64,000 nt of DNA, from positions 1 through 64,000 of the forward strand of contig CAADGK010000019.1 of assembly GCA_900696515.1 (NCBI GenBank). The letters are read 5' to 3'. This document shows positions 48,079 through 58,683 of this stretch, piece by piece (positions within the stretch are counted from its first letter, which is position 1; the number at the start of each line of letters is the position of its first letter). The position numbers and the translations under genes were made by a program. The notes under the pieces were generated by a model. It saw only the letters and a program-made list of their open reading frames with translations, did not search any database and was not told where the DNA came from. Source of the stretch: an uncultured Nitrosospira sp. Its GTDB lineage: Bacteria > Nitrospirota > Nitrospiria > Nitrospirales > Nitrospiraceae.

Positions 48079-49479
48079 CTAGAGAATATACCGGCTCAGA
48101 TCTTGGTCCTTGACGATGTCCTTCAACCGATCCCGGACGTAGGCGGCAGTGATGTTGATCCGCTTGTCAGGCCAACCCGGTCCCTCAAAAGAAATTTCTT
48201 CCAACAACCGTTCCATGATGGTGAAGAGGCGCCGTGCGCCGATGTTCTCGGTCCGTTCATTCACCTGGACCGCGATCTCCGCGATCTCCTCCAGACCGTC
48301 TTTGGTGAACTCAATGGCCAGTCCTTCCGTTGCCATCAAGGCCTGATATTGCCGAACCAATGCCCCTTTTGGTTCAGTCAGAATGCGGACGAAATCCTCT
48401 TTCGACAAGGGACTGAGTTCGACGCGGATCGGGAAGCGTCCCTGGAGCTCCGGGATGAGGTCTGACGGCTTGGCGACATGGAAGGCTCCGGCGGCGATAA
48501 AGAGGATGTGATCCGTTATGACCGGGCCATGTTTGGTGTTGACGGTGCAGCCTTCTACGATGGGCAGCAAATCTCGTTGCACACCCTCTCGGGATACATC
48601 GGGTCCCGACGTGCGTTCGCGGCCAGCGATCTTATCAATCTCGTCGAGAAACACGATGCCGGTTTGCTCCACCTTATTGATCGCTTCACGCGTCGTGTCG
48701 TCCATATCGATCAATTTCTGGGCTTCTTCCTGCGCAAGGTGTTTCAGCGCTTCAGGCACTTTCATGAGCCGCTTCTTTTTTTTGCCCTGGAACATGCCAC
48801 CTAGCATGTCGCGAAGATTGTTCTCGAGGTCATCCAACCCGCCCATATTGGAGATGACGCCGACCGGAACTCCACGCTCTTTGACTTCCATTTCAACGGT
48901 TCGTTCATCCAGTTTGCCTTCTCGCAGCTGGAGACGGAGTTTTGACCGGGTCGCTTCGTTGGAGTCAGGAAGGACTTGGGTGGACGTCTCCGTTGTGCTG
49001 TCCACAAATCCTGGCCGAGGCGGGGGCGGAGGTAAGAGGAGATCGAGCAAGCGCTCCTCAGCTTGTTGTTCGGCCTTTTGTTGAACGAAGGCCAGGCGCT
49101 GGGTCTTGACCATGTTAATCGCGAGCTCGGTGAGGTCGCGAATGATCGATTCCACATCGCGTCCGACATAGCCCACTTCGGTAAATTTTGACGCCTCGAC
49201 CTTGATGAATGGCGCCTCGGCCAGCTTAGCCAGCCGCCGGGCGATCTCTGTTTTGCCCACGCCGGTTGGTCCGATCATGATGATGTTCTTCGGCATGACC
49301 TCATCACGCAGGTCGGGCGAGAGTTGCTGACGGCGCCAACGGTTGCGAAGGGCAATGGCCACCATGCGCTTCGCGTCCTTTTGCCCGATGACGTAGCGAT
49401 TCAATTCTTCGACGATCTGACGGGGTGTGAGATTATTGAGATTCAATGCGACGGGCTCATTCGTGAGCGACTTCATCAT
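48079..49479 (-). CDS. hslU: ATPase subunit HslU of the HslUV protease
   Basis: HslU is the AAA+ unfoldase that feeds HslV. Motifs: Walker [18 protein letters not shown] and Walker [12 protein letters not shown]; the I-domain region lies between about 110 and 240. The length is 466 residues, slightly above average. It follows hslV by 6 bp. The trmFO-xerC-hslV-hslU order is common in several phyla. Confidence 0.96.
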   Translation of the reverse strand: MMKSLTNEPVALNLNNLTPRQIVEELNRYVIGQKDAKRMVAIALRNRWRRQQLSPDLRDEVMPKNIIMIGPTGVGKTEIARRLAKLAEAPFIKVEASKFTEVGYVGRDVESIIRDLTELAINMVKTQRLAFVQQKAEQQAEERLLDLLLPPPPPRPGFVDSTTETSTQVLPDSNEATRSKLRLQLREGKLDERTVEMEVKERGVPVGVISNMGGLDDLENNLRDMLGGMFQGKKKKRLMKVPEALKHLAQEEAQKLIDMDDTTREAINKVEQTGIVFLDEIDKIAGRERTSGPDVSREGVQRDLLPIVEGCTVNTKHGPVITDHILFIAAGAFHVAKPSDLIPELQGRFPIRVELSPLSKEDFVRILTEPKGALVRQYQALMATEGLAIEFTKDGLEEIAEIAVQVNERTENIGARRLFTIMERLLEEISFEGPGWPDKRINITAAYVRDRLKDIVKDQDLSRYIL

Positions 49480-49485
49480 TGTGGA

Positions 49486-50022
49486 TTATCCTCGAAGTTC
49501 TTCAACAAGAATCTGTTGGTTGGTATAGATATCAATAGAGCCCGCGATGGTCAGGGCTTCAGTGATGATCACCGGGGCTTCCAGTTGTGAATGGCGGAGC
49601 AAGCCTCTGGCCGCGGCGAGCGCATAGGGGCCACCCGACCCGATAGCCAGGATGCCGTCTTCGGGCTCGACGACGTCACCGGTTCCGGTAATGATGAACG
49701 ACTGCTCGCGCCCGGCGACGGCCAGGAGCGCTTCCAGGCGGCGAAGCACGCGATCCGTCCGCCAATCTTTTGCCAGCTCGACCGCGGCCCTGGTGAGATT
49801 CCCCCGGTACTCTTCCAGTTTGCTCTCGAATTTTTCAAAGAGCGTGAACGCGTCCGCCGTGGCCCCCGCAAATCCCGCCAAGATCTGGTCGTGATGCAAA
49901 CGCCGAATCTTCTTGGCATTGTGCTTCATGACCGTGGTGCCGACGGTGACTTGGCCGTCACAGCCCATGGCGACCCGTCCGTCGCGACGGACACAGAGAA
50001 CGGTCGTTGACCGGATTTTCAT
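49486..50022 (-). CDS. hslV: Peptidase subunit HslV of the HslUV protease
   Basis: HslV forms the proteolytic double ring of the HslUV complex. After a short propeptide (MKIRS) comes the catalytic threonine T6 in [10 protein letters not shown], exposed by processing, then the GCDGQVTVG loop. The length of 178 residues is normal. It overlaps xerC by 4 bp. Highly confident. Confidence 0.96.
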   Translation of the reverse strand: MKIRSTTVLCVRRDGRVAMGCDGQVTVGTTVMKHNAKKIRRLHHDQILAGFAGATADAFTLFEKFESKLEEYRGNLTRAAVELAKDWRTDRVLRRLEALLAVAGREQSFIITGTGDVVEPEDGILAIGSGGPYALAAARGLLRHSQLEAPVIITEALTIAGSIDIYTNQQILVEELRG

Positions 50023-50957
50023 GATGACTTGGGATCCTTTCCATGTGGCAGACGAGTCGCCTGTGCGCGAGGATGGGCTCGGTCGTAGACCGCGAGCAGT
50101 TGGTCCATCGCCACATGCGTATATTTTTGAGTGGTGCTCAGGGAGGCATGGCCGAGTAGTTCCTGGATCGATCGTAGATCGGCTCCTTCGTCGAGAAGGT
50201 GGGTGGCATATGAATGCCGGAGGGCATGGGGACTGACCGCGCCACTTACGAGACGGCTGGAGTACCGGGAGACCATCTTGGCGACACTTCTGGTAGTCAA
50301 CCGTCCACCACGATGATTCAGGAACATCGGAGACGACGGATGACGATTGCCAGGAGTCGGCTTCAAGGACCGGCGATACTCGCGGATGGCTTGCAACGCT
50401 ACATCGCCGATCGGGACCAGCCGTTCCTTACGACCTTTCCCTTTTAAGCTCACGATGCCGTCTGCTTCGTCCAGGTCATTGAGATTGATCCCGACGACTT
50501 CACTCACCCGCGCGCCGGTCGAATACATGGTTTCCAGCAGGGCACGGTCACGGAGCGAGAGAGGCAAGGGGCCAGTGGGAAATGCCATGAGGGCTGCCGC
50601 ATCATCCTTGGTGAGCACACGAGGGAGGCGTTTGGGGAGTCTCGGGCTCCTCAGCGTTTCAGTCGGATTGGTTTTTACGAGTTCTTCACGGAGGAGGAAG
50701 CGGAAGAAACTGCGCAGGCTCGCCAACTTTCTCGCCAGGGACGCCGCCTTCTCGCCTTGGCGATCCAGTGAGTGGAGATGGGCACGAATCTCGTCGCTGG
50801 TGATCGAGTCAACCGGAATGGATGAGCTGCCCTTCTTTGTGTTTCTGAGAAACCCGGTGAACTGCCGAAGATCTGAGCGATAGTTGCGGATCGTCTCAGA
50901 GGACGCATTGCGCTCGACCTGCAGGTACATTACGAAAGCCTTGATTGCGTCTTCCAT
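50019..50957 (-). CDS. xerC: Tyrosine recombinase XerC-type
   Basis: A 312-residue Xer recombinase that resolves chromosome dimers at dif. Catalytic residues appear in order: R in TGARVSEV, K in [21 protein letters not shown] in LLGHASLST and the nucleophile Y in QKYTHV. I chose ATG 50957, which has AGAGG upstream and overlaps trmFO by 28 bp. A longer frame upstream lies within trmFO in another frame. The Xer type is likely XerC by place. Confidence 0.9.
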   Translation of the reverse strand: MEDAIKAFVMYLQVERNASSETIRNYRSDLRQFTGFLRNTKKGSSSIPVDSITSDEIRAHLHSLDRQGEKAASLARKLASLRSFFRFLLREELVKTNPTETLRSPRLPKRLPRVLTKDDAAALMAFPTGPLPLSLRDRALLETMYSTGARVSEVVGINLNDLDEADGIVSLKGKGRKERLVPIGDVALQAIREYRRSLKPTPGNRHPSSPMFLNHRGGRLTTRSVAKMVSRYSSRLVSGAVSPHALRHSYATHLLDEGADLRSIQELLGHASLSTTQKYTHVAMDQLLAVYDRAHPRAQATRLPHGKDPKSS

Positions 50958-52246
50958 GCGCCAAAATCCTCTAGGGCCCGCTGGCTTATTGCACGACGCT
51001 TCTTCTCCTTGTCCCTTGGATTGTTCGTCAAGGGTGGAAAGAGACCGAAATTGGTATTCATCGGTTGAAAGTGGCGAGGATCTGATGAGGCGACATGGGA
51101 CACGAGACACCCATGCGCTGTCGTGGGTGGCGGTATAACCACGGGTTGTCCGGTGAGAGCCCGAGCAGCATTGATACCGGCGAGGCCACCCATCGCTGCC
51201 GACTCGGTATACCCTTCCACTCCGACGAGCTGCCCGGCAAAGAAGAGGGAGGCGCGGGCTTTGAATTGTAACGTGTTCATCAGCAACTGAGGCGAATTGA
51301 TAAACGTGTTGCGATGCAGGCTGCCGTACCGGAGAAACTCGGCTTGTTCCAGACCAGGAATCATGCGAAACACACGCTTCTGTTCCGGATAGGTCAGTTT
51401 GGTTTGAAACCCCACCAGGTTGTAACAGGTGCGATGGATATTTTCTGTCCGCAATTGCACGACCGCCGCTGGTTCGATCCCTGTTCGAGGGTCTTTCAAG
51501 CCGACCGGCTTCATCGGGCCGAACTGCATAGTCTGACGGCCACGCTCAGCCAGCACTTCAATCGGTACACAGGCCTCAAAATAGGGCGTCTTCTCAAATT
51601 CTTTCGGTTGCACTTTTTCCGCCGCCGTTATGGCGTCGTAAAACGCATTGTACTGCTCTGCCGTCATGGGGCAATTTAAATAGTCATCCCCGCCCTTGTC
51701 GTATCGAGAGGCGCGAAAGACGATACTCATATCAATCGAGTCGGCATCGACGATTGGCGAGATGGCGTCATAAAAGTACAAATGCTGCGACCTCGTGGAG
51801 GCGCGGATGGCCTGGGAGAGTTTATCTGATGTTAAGGGTCCCGTTGCAATGATGCAGAAGCAGTCTGTTGGGATCTCAGCAATCTCCTCGTGGAGAATGC
51901 GGATGTTTGGATGGGCCTCGAGCGCACGGGTAATGTGCTGAGAGAACTGGTCACGATCGACAGCCAGGGCCGACCCAGCCGGTACACGGGCTTGCTCAGC
52001 GGCGGCGATGATCAACGAATTGAGCCGCCGCATCTCTTCTTTCAGAATGCCCGGCGCGTTCAGCGGATCTGCTGAGCCGAGCGAATTCGAGCAGACGAGC
52101 TCGGCTAGGTTCCCGGTCTTGTGCGCCTTGGTCATCTCTTTCGGGCGCATCTCATAGAGCGTGACCTTTGCGCCACGATTCGCCGCTTGCCAGGCCGCTT
52201 CCGACCCAGCCAGACCTCCGCCTACGATGACAATGTCGTCACGCAT
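50930..52246 (-). CDS. trmFO: Methylenetetrahydrofolate-tRNA-(uracil-5-)-methyltransferase TrmFO
   Basis: TrmFO methylates U54 of tRNA using FAD and 5,10-methylene-THF. The FAD motif is [15 protein letters not shown], followed by LYEMRP. The C-terminal region has [15 protein letters not shown]. The ATG at 52246 gives 438 residues; an upstream ATG at 52285 lacks a ribosome site. It is the first gene of the trmFO-xerC-hslV-hslU run. Confidence 0.93.
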   Translation of the reverse strand: MRDDIVIVGGGLAGSEAAWQAANRGAKVTLYEMRPKEMTKAHKTGNLAELVCSNSLGSADPLNAPGILKEEMRRLNSLIIAAAEQARVPAGSALAVDRDQFSQHITRALEAHPNIRILHEEIAEIPTDCFCIIATGPLTSDKLSQAIRASTRSQHLYFYDAISPIVDADSIDMSIVFRASRYDKGGDDYLNCPMTAEQYNAFYDAITAAEKVQPKEFEKTPYFEACVPIEVLAERGRQTMQFGPMKPVGLKDPRTGIEPAAVVQLRTENIHRTCYNLVGFQTKLTYPEQKRVFRMIPGLEQAEFLRYGSLHRNTFINSPQLLMNTLQFKARASLFFAGQLVGVEGYTESAAMGGLAGINAARALTGQPVVIPPPTTAHGCLVSHVASSDPRHFQPMNTNFGLFPPLTNNPRDKEKKRRAISQRALEDFGAWKTQSRLS

Positions 52247-52667
52247 GTGATTGGAACATCCGATGATTGGAGAGTGAAGAGGCATTGTACGAATCGATTT
52301 TTTGCTCTGTCAAGGAAAAGGGCGGGTGAAAGCATGTTGTGCGTGAGGAGTCCATTTCTGGTGAGACCGTCAATTCACTCAGCGCAGCTTATCGAAATGG
52401 GCATGGAACCGAGTGCATGGTCCCTCTACAACTCTCAGTCCCCTGACGTTCTGGCTGGAGATCAAGCCAGGGGTGGAACTGCGGAACGCGTGAACACAGG
52501 GCTACATGGTTGACCGGCCATACCGGGTGCTACTCGTGGAGAGTGTTCTATACTATGGGAAGAGAAACTTCATCGACTGGTCGCTGAGTCGGGAAGGCGA
52601 CCTCCGCGTTGACTGCCCCCAAGACACAGTGCTAGAGTTTGGCCGACCTTTGAATTCTCTCCTGGTC
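52247..52667. other. 420-bp intergenic stretch with possible structure
   Basis: No supportable gene. A hairpin-like CCCCT...GGCT and AGCC...AGGGG pairing near 52439-52474 suggests secondary structure, perhaps a non-coding RNA. I could not match it to 6S, RNase P or tmRNA. A short plus-strand frame (52335-52513) looks like chance. Confidence 0.35.
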
Positions 52668-52742
52668 GGGCGATTAGCTCAGTGGTAGAGCGCTTCCTTC
52701 ACACGGAAGAGGCCACAGGTTCGATACCTGTATCGCCCACCA
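52668..52742 (+). tRNA. tRNA-Val (anticodon CAC)
   Basis: Acceptor arms GGGCGAT/ATCGCCC, anticodon stem CTTCC/GGAAG with loop TTCACAC (anticodon CAC), T-loop GTTCGATAC and encoded CCA. A lipoprotein gene follows. Confidence 0.95.
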
Positions 52743-52922
52743 TCTCCTTACAAGACCATCTTGGCTCTCTGCTGCTGCAGTACAATGGTGACGGGCTTCT
52801 GCCAGCCAAACCTCTCGATTCCTGGACAGAAACCGGGTTGTCGGCTAGACTTCAGGTTGTCTTTTGTATGATGTCTCGGTCGAGATTTCGGTACGAGGCG
52901 TCGAAACCAGCGAGGTCATGCT

Positions 52923-53264
52923 ATGAGAGGAACTGTAACGGGTATCGGAGTCCTAACGCTGCTGTTAATGGCATCTGGTTGCGGCACGACACACCAACAG
53001 AGTGCTGGAACGAATGATCGGGAATATATGCCCCCGACGAGTATTTATAACATTCTGGACAGCACTGCCCTCGTCTATTCTTCTCCTGCTGCGGGGTCGG
53101 CTGTCAACGACCATCCACTCCGGTGGTTAGGCTTTCTTGCTCATCCGATTGGCCACGCCTTCGATTACGGGATCAATCGGTCGATCTATCGAGTTGGTGC
53201 CAGTTCTCCCTATCTCCACGGGTATACGGCGGAAGATAGCATGTTGGATGCCCAACGCCAGTAG
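52923..53264 (+). CDS. Small putative lipoprotein (113 aa)
   Basis: The N-terminus (MRGTVTGIGVLTLLLMASGC) has a lipobox LMASGC, so the mature protein starts with a lipidated cysteine. Later, IGHAFDYGINRSIYRVG and HGYTAEDSM are seen. The function is unknown. A strong terminator follows at 53293. Confidence 0.7.
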   Translation: MRGTVTGIGVLTLLLMASGCGTTHQQSAGTNDREYMPPTSIYNILDSTALVYSSPAAGSAVNDHPLRWLGFLAHPIGHAFDYGINRSIYRVGASSPYLHGYTAEDSMLDAQRQ

Positions 53265-53292
53265 ATCCATGAATCTGACCGCCTAGGGATGC

Positions 53293-53325
53293 AGCCCGCT
53301 CTTCACAGGAAGAGCGGGCTTTTTT
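53293..53325 (+). terminator. Rho-independent terminator
   Basis: AGCCCGCTCTTC (53293-53304) and GAAGAGCGGGCT (53309-53320) form a perfect 12-bp stem, followed by a T-run. It ends transcription after the small lipoprotein gene. Confidence 0.9.
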
Positions 53326-53373
53326 ATATCTGCCTCGCTCGAATCCGTTCCAATCGTGGTATTGTTTCGCTCG

Positions 53374-54534
53374 ATGCGTCCTTTCCCGATGTCGACCCGA
53401 AACTGGCTTTCGGTTGGCCTGCTCATACCAGTGGGGCTTGTGTTGGGATGTGCGAGTTCGGATGCCCCTGTACGGCCCCCGCTCCCTCCCTCCAAGAGCG
53501 ATCTTGTGTTGTTGGTCTCGACGACACTCTGTCAACACAAAGCCGACTTTCTGAACAAGCATCTCTCCGCGACGCAAGCGCCGAAAACCTGGGGGAGTGG
53601 TGAGGAATGGATAATTTCTGAAGACAGGAGTGCCTCACATAGCCACGAATCCTATTTTTTTGATGAGGATGGCCTGTTGGTTGGAGCACTCTTTACATTT
53701 CCCAGGGGACTCGACATGGGTCCCTATCCTGTTCTGCGCGATACGCTGTCACGGTTGAAACCCTCCCTCGAGTTTTATCTGAACGTGGCCCAGCTGGAAA
53801 CGAAAACCAGTATGGAGAGCAGCTCGCTTCTGGAGACCGGTGACGAGAAAAGCACCACGCAATATCTCGTGATCGGATTGCGCGATCGACCAATCCTACT
53901 CCAGGCCTCCTTCACCATTGACCCCTATGTTCGACTCTTTTCTCCTTACCGACGTGAATTTCTTGATCGACTTCGCCATTCGGCTGAGGGGGGCGGAGGC
54001 CAGACTATGGAAAGTCAGGGGACCGAGGATAAGGAACCATTCCCTTCGTTGCAGCAATTCGCGCGTGGTCAGACGGCGCAACTCGCCTATTGCGGTGAGA
54101 AAAATTACGACATTGCCCTTGATGCGTACAAGCGAGCCATTGCGAGTGGGTTCACGAACAAGGTTTGGCTGGCTGAAGCGCGGCATAAGCTCGGTGTGGC
54201 CTTTCTGATTAAGGGCCAGGTGGAACAGGCGAAAGCCGAGTTGCTCCAGTCACTTGCGCTTAGGCCAAATGTTCCCGAGGTGCTGAATAACCTAGGCACT
54301 GTCCAGGTCAAACTCGGCGACAAGGTCGCCGGCTTGATGTCGTTTGAGCGAGCGATCGTTCTTCGTCCCAACTATGCGTTGGCCCGCTACAACTTGGCGG
54401 AGACCTCTGAGGCGACGAATCCCAAACGTGCGTTGTCGGAATACGAGACCTATGTCGCGATTGTGGAAGGCATTCCAGAGGAAGCCGACCGGATTGTGCA
54501 TGCCAAAGAACGCATCAAGGTTTTGAAGCAGTAG
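53374..54534 (+). CDS. TPR-repeat putative lipoprotein
   Basis: A signal-like N-terminus with a lipobox LVLGC, then a domain of about 200 residues, then tetratricopeptide repeats (for example AELLQSLALRPNVPEVLNNLGTVQVKLG). The start is uncertain: ATG 53374, ATG 53389 or GTG 53356. It is convergent with the dksA-like gene. A role in envelope assembly is plausible. Confidence 0.7.
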   Translation: MRPFPMSTRNWLSVGLLIPVGLVLGCASSDAPVRPPLPPSKSDLVLLVSTTLCQHKADFLNKHLSATQAPKTWGSGEEWIISEDRSASHSHESYFFDEDGLLVGALFTFPRGLDMGPYPVLRDTLSRLKPSLEFYLNVAQLETKTSMESSSLLETGDEKSTTQYLVIGLRDRPILLQASFTIDPYVRLFSPYRREFLDRLRHSAEGGGGQTMESQGTEDKEPFPSLQQFARGQTAQLAYCGEKNYDIALDAYKRAIASGFTNKVWLAEARHKLGVAFLIKGQVEQAKAELLQSLALRPNVPEVLNNLGTVQVKLGDKVAGLMSFERAIVLRPNYALARYNLAETSEATNPKRALSEYETYVAIVEGIPEEADRIVHAKERIKVLKQ

Positions 54535-54609
54535 GGCAGTTTTTATTTGTCAGCGGTTTGATTGGTTGGAGGGTTTGTCGTCGGCTCCGAGGAGGAGCAG
54601 ACATCAATC

Positions 54610-55023
54610 TCAGCTTCGAGCTTGCTCTTCCTGTTCCTGAAGGGTTTTGCACTCGATGCAAAAGGTGGTGACCGGTCTGGCTTTGAGCCGCTTGTACGGA
54701 ATCTCTCCACCGCAGCCTTCGCAAATCCCATAAGTCTCGGTCGTCATCCGCTCGAGCGCCTCGTCAATCTTTTTCAGTAACTTTCGCTCCCGATCGCGAA
54801 TGCGCATGGAGAAGCCTTGATCAACTTCGGCGGAGGCTTGATCACTGACATCGGGAAATGCTTCGGGGTTCTCGCGGTGTGTCAGCACCTCGCCTGTTTC
54901 ATTGAGGATTGCCGCTCGTTGGCGCTCAAGATCCTGACGGATATCGGAATACTTCACGCTTGCGGAACTCGGTTCTCGATGCGTGGCCGGAGCAGGTTGT
55001 TTCTTAGAGGGAGGCGTTTTCAT
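54610..55023 (-). CDS. DksA/TraR-family zinc-finger protein
   Basis: A 137-residue protein with the C4 zinc finger C101, C104, C122, C125 in CEGCGGEIPYKR...FCIEC. A coiled-coil region lies at about 65-95. DksA proteins bind RNA polymerase with ppGpp; the acidic DxxDxA tip seen in E. coli DksA is not evident here, so this may be a TraR-type variant. It lies downstream of recR on the same strand, with about 100 bp between. Confidence 0.85.
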   Translation of the reverse strand: MKTPPSKKQPAPATHREPSSASVKYSDIRQDLERQRAAILNETGEVLTHRENPEAFPDVSDQASAEVDQGFSMRIRDRERKLLKKIDEALERMTTETYGICEGCGGEIPYKRLKARPVTTFCIECKTLQEQEEQARS

Positions 55024-55126
55024 AACTAGGGCTCGCTGTAAGATGGGTTTGGATATCTTGATGGATACGGAAACTATATCAACCTCAATGAGAGAGGGTC
55101 AACGAGAGTTGGGCGGTATTCAAGGG

Positions 55127-55729
55127 CTATAAATCTCGCCGTCCCTCGATTGATTTCAGCAGGGTCACTTCATCTGCGTACTCAATATCCATGCCTACGG
55201 GAATGCCATAGGCGATGCGGGACACGCGTACGCCGAAGGGCTTGAGCATTCGGGTGAGATAAATGGCTGTGGCCTCTCCTTCGATGGTAGGATTCGTTGC
55301 CAGGATGACCTCCTCGACCCCGCCAAGCTTGACCCGCTCGAGGAGCTCCTCAGCCCGGATATCTCCGGGCCCTACACCGTCCAGCGGAGAGAGCGCACCT
55401 AATAAGACATGATAGAGCCCACGATAGGCTCCTGCGCGTTCCACAGCATAAAGGGTGCTTGGTTCCTCGACCACGAAAATCTTGCTGCGATCGCGTTTCG
55501 GATCACGGCAAAACTCGCAGAGCTCTCCCTCGGCGATATTTCGGCATTGGCTGCAAAACGCCAACCCATCTTTGACCGCTCGGATGGCATCGGCGAGCCG
55601 TAAGGCATCCTCCCGCTCCATTTTCATGAGATGAAAGGCCAGCCGTTGCGCGCTCTTGTGCCCAATCCCTGGGAGGCGGACCAACTCTTTGATGAGCCGT
55701 GCCAGCAGGCCCTGCTGATCGACGGCCAT
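55127..55729 (-). CDS. recR: Recombination protein RecR
   Basis: RecR works with RecF and RecO to load RecA at gaps. The helix-hairpin-helix start (LVRLPGIGHKSAQRLAFHL), a C4 zinc finger (CSQCRNIAEGELCEFC), and the TOPRIM core with VVEEPSTLYAVER are visible. The length of 200 is normal. It lies 2 bp from ybaB in a dnaX-ybaB-recR group. Confidence 0.95.
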   Translation of the reverse strand: MAVDQQGLLARLIKELVRLPGIGHKSAQRLAFHLMKMEREDALRLADAIRAVKDGLAFCSQCRNIAEGELCEFCRDPKRDRSKIFVVEEPSTLYAVERAGAYRGLYHVLLGALSPLDGVGPGDIRAEELLERVKLGGVEEVILATNPTIEGEATAIYLTRMLKPFGVRVSRIAYGIPVGMDIEYADEVTLLKSIEGRRDL

Positions 55730-55731
55730 TG

Positions 55732-56055
55732 TTAGAACAGACCTGGGATCTTCATCCCACCCGTCAGTGCCTTCATCTCACCTTCCATCAATTCCTTGGC
55801 TTTACGGAGGGCCTCATTGGTGGCGGCTACGACCAGATCCTGGAGCATGTCGACATCGCCGCTCTTAACGATCTCCGGGTCGATGGCCACACTGACGATC
55901 TGCATGGCCCCATTTGCTGTGACGGTGACGATCCCGCCTCCGGCGGTTCCACAGGCGGTTTTGGATGCGGCCTGCTCTTGGATTTTGGCCATCTGCTCTT
56001 GCATGGCCTGCGCTTGTTTAAGGATGTTGTTCATATTGCCGAATGGATTCTTCAT
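55732..56055 (-). CDS. YbaB/EbfC nucleoid-associated DNA-binding protein
   Basis: A 107-residue YbaB-family protein. NNILKQAQAMQEQMAKIQEQAAS forms the first helix, and VTVTANGAMQIVSVAIDPEIVKS is the typical core. It lies between dnaX (4-bp overlap) and recR. Confidence 0.93.
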   Translation of the reverse strand: MKNPFGNMNNILKQAQAMQEQMAKIQEQAASKTACGTAGGGIVTVTANGAMQIVSVAIDPEIVKSGDVDMLQDLVVAATNEALRKAKELMEGEMKALTGGMKIPGLF

Positions 56056-57821
56056 TCGCTTGTCTCCTGTTGGGCGATGCTGCGGACTTCTGCTAACTCC
56101 ACGCCGAATATCTCCAGCGCTTGTTTCACGGTGGGATTGGTTTTCGCCTGTTCAAACAGCGCGGCTCGATGTTCTTGTTCCTTGGCCGCCCGTGCTTGGG
56201 CCATCGTCAGTCCTTGAGGGTGCGTCTCCGTCAGCTCGATAATGCGGACACGGGTGGGTTGTCCTATCTGCCGCTCACATAACTGTGAGATCACCCTGGT
56301 ATTCTCTTCCTTCTCGAGTCGAGCCCTGGCCACCGTGGCTTGCTTGGCAAATCCGATCGTGACCACCCCGCCTTCTAATCCAACGAACCGACCGGCCTCG
56401 AGGAACGGGGCAATGTTTGGAAACGATGCCGCAATTTCTTCCTGGACCAACTCCCATAGCAAGATTGGTGGTTGAGATGCGACCCGAGGAGACCTGGTGG
56501 ATGGTGTGGCAGCAGCTGAATCAACGGGGGGTTTTGGGGAAGGATTAGGGGAGGGCATCGGTTGCTCTCCTTTCCCTGCCTTGAACGCAGGAGGAGGCTG
56601 GCCGACTGGCTTGCGGGTTGGTGGAGCGGCTGGTGCGTTTTTTGGCTTTTCTGGTTCACCCACCAGTTTAGGATTTGAAGATGGGGATATCTGTCGAGAA
56701 GCAAGCAAATCGGTCGGGCGGGCGCGCAACAGTCGGGTAGCTCGCACTGCAGCCGTTTCCATTACAAAACGGGGATGGGTGCTGAATCTCAACGAATCCT
56801 CTGTGTGAATGAAGATAGCGAGTAGCTCCTGGAGTTGTTCTGGTGTCACCGTCTTGGCATCAGACGAAAGCTGATTGAGATCTTCTTCCGAGGTTTCAAT
56901 CAAGCTCCTGAGTTCGGTCGTGCCCGGAACAACAGCGGCCACGAGCAGGTTGCGGATATGTTCCACGACATCCGCACAGTACGCCCGCAAGTCATGTCCT
57001 CTATCGAGCAGGCTAGCGAGACTGGCAAGGGCTGCAGGGCTGTCTTGAGTCAGAATGGCTCTTATGAGGCCCTGTACCAGTTCTTGAGGGACGGCTCCCA
57101 ATAGCAGTTCAAGATCGGCGTGGCTGATAGCCTTGCCGCTGTATGCAATCGCTTGATCAAGCAAGCTTAGGGCATCGCGCATACTCCCTTCGCTAGCCCG
57201 AGCCAAGGCCATGAAGCTTCGTTCTTCAAGAGTCAAGTGATCTTGGGTTGCCACATGTCGAAGTCGTTGGACGATTTCGGACCTGGCGATACGGCGGAAA
57301 TTGTAGTGTTGGCATCGTGAGAGAATGGTTACGGGAATTTTGTGAATTTCTGTTGTTGCAAAAATGAACACCGCGTGAGCCGGAGGCTCCTCGAGCGTCT
57401 TCAACAGAGCATTGAAGGCAGAATTGGAGAGCATATGAACTTCATCGATAATGTAGACACGAAACTGACCACGAAACGGGGCGAATTTGACGTTCTCGCG
57501 GATCTCTCGTACATCATCCACGCTTGTATTGGAGGCGCCGTCGATCTCTATGACATCCACCGAATTTCCTAGCGTGATCTCACGGCAATTCTCACAGGTG
57601 TCGCAGGGGTGACTGGTGGGCCCTTGCCCGCAGTTGAGGGCTTTCGCAAAAATTCGGGCCACAGTCGTTTTCCCGACGCCTCGTGTGCCGGAAAATAGGT
57701 AGGCATGCGCCACCCGCTTAGTGGAGACCGCGTTCATGAGCGTCTGAACAACGTGAGGCTGTCCGATTACGTCGTCAAATGTGCCGGGTCGATATTTTCG
57801 TGCGGAAACCTGGTAATCCAC
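56052..57821 (-). CDS. dnaX: DNA polymerase III subunits gamma/tau
   Basis: DnaX is the clamp-loader ATPase. Walker A GTRGVGKTTVARIFAKALNC and Walker B region IIDEVHMLS are visible, with zinc cysteines near CDTCENC. A long proline-rich linker (about 370-460) and a C-terminal tau-type domain follow. The start is a GTG at 57821. It begins the dnaX-ybaB-recR group. Confidence 0.96.
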   Translation of the reverse strand: MDYQVSARKYRPGTFDDVIGQPHVVQTLMNAVSTKRVAHAYLFSGTRGVGKTTVARIFAKALNCGQGPTSHPCDTCENCREITLGNSVDVIEIDGASNTSVDDVREIRENVKFAPFRGQFRVYIIDEVHMLSNSAFNALLKTLEEPPAHAVFIFATTEIHKIPVTILSRCQHYNFRRIARSEIVQRLRHVATQDHLTLEERSFMALARASEGSMRDALSLLDQAIAYSGKAISHADLELLLGAVPQELVQGLIRAILTQDSPAALASLASLLDRGHDLRAYCADVVEHIRNLLVAAVVPGTTELRSLIETSEEDLNQLSSDAKTVTPEQLQELLAIFIHTEDSLRFSTHPRFVMETAAVRATRLLRARPTDLLASRQISPSSNPKLVGEPEKPKNAPAAPPTRKPVGQPPPAFKAGKGEQPMPSPNPSPKPPVDSAAATPSTRSPRVASQPPILLWELVQEEIAASFPNIAPFLEAGRFVGLEGGVVTIGFAKQATVARARLEKEENTRVISQLCERQIGQPTRVRIIELTETHPQGLTMAQARAAKEQEHRAALFEQAKTNPTVKQALEIFGVELAEVRSIAQQETSE

Positions 57822-57920
57822 CTTATGCGTATGCTCCTACTGCAAGTGTTCACAGCAAACTGAAAGAACGGTGAAGACCAAGAGGCTCACTAGGCTTGCT
57901 CTGCCACATATTGAAGAAGT

Positions 57921-58021
57921 GGGGCCAGGTGATCCTGCGGCACACAGAACTGGCTGCTTACCGTTGCTTCCTTCCGGACCTGGCGGGGTTCACAGGGTTC
58001 TATTGCACAGGGCCCAGCCCC
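57921..58021 (-). ncRNA. ffs: Signal recognition particle RNA (4.5S type)
   Basis: The minus strand carries the conserved SRP core CCAGGTCCGGAAGGAAGCA, preceded by GGGGCTGGGCC and ending in a complementary GGCCCC. It lies between dnaX and tRNA-Ser, an arrangement seen in many bacteria. Ends are approximate. Confidence 0.85.
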
Positions 58022-58130
58022 TGTTCTCAAATCTGAGTCCACTACAGCATCCCATGCTCAAGGTGCGCCCGTTCATCCTCACTAGACCTAACACGGTAAG
58101 GAGCGGTCGGTACACACGAGCTGATCGGTA

Positions 58131-58220
<90 letters not shown>

Positions 58221-58455
58221 GCATCGAGAAGTGTAAAGGTGGGCATCTTAGCATGCGTGTCTAGCAGCAGCAAGGCGATCAAGGGTACCACCAGGCACCG
58301 TCTTTGTTTGAGCGAGTTGTGCGCCAGACGCACTATAGAGAGAATAATACTGAGTAGCTTATTTAAGGGAATACGAAAACGGTAATGGATTAGGGCATCA
58401 TAATTGCCGGATCGGGCCATTCATACTAGGTATGGAATACCCTCGGTCGTATGGG
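58221..58455. other. Intergenic stretch between two tRNA genes
   Basis: About 235 bp with no supportable gene. The next promoter starts at 58456. Confidence 0.4.
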
Positions 58456-58485
58456 TTGACACTTGCATGGGTCCAACGGTACAAC
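58456..58485 (+). promoter_or_regulatory. Possible sigma70 promoter for tRNA-Leu and tig
   Basis: TTGACA at 58456-58461, an 18-bp spacer, and TACAAC at 58480-58485 form a plausible promoter about 70 bp before tRNA-Leu(TAG). Confidence 0.5.
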
Positions 58486-58556
58486 GCTATACAACATCGC
58501 GTGTTTAGGCTGTCTTGATTACTAGATGAAAACAGCTCCTTGAGATCCTCCACTGT

Positions 58557-58639
58557 GCGAGAGTGGCGGAACTGGCAGACGCGCGAGACTTAGGATCTCG
58601 TGGGTAACCGTGGGGGTTCAAGTCCCCCCTCTCGCACCA
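58557..58639 (+). tRNA. tRNA-Leu (anticodon TAG)
   Basis: Acceptor arms GCGAGAG/CTCTCGC, anticodon stem CGAGA/TCTCG with loop CTTAGGA (anticodon TAG), long variable arm and CCA at 58637-58639. It lies 44 bp upstream of tig and may share its transcript. Confidence 0.95.
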
Positions 58640-58683
58640 CCATTCCGAATCCCCTTAAGCTGGATGGGAGCCAGACTTTTACG

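Noticed and set aside
52335-52513. Small protein before tRNA-Val
   Set aside because: No ribosome site and unlikely composition.
54535-54609. Terminator between the TPR lipoprotein and the dksA-like gene
   Set aside because: A short GCTCC/GGAGC pairing exists but is too weak and has no T-run.
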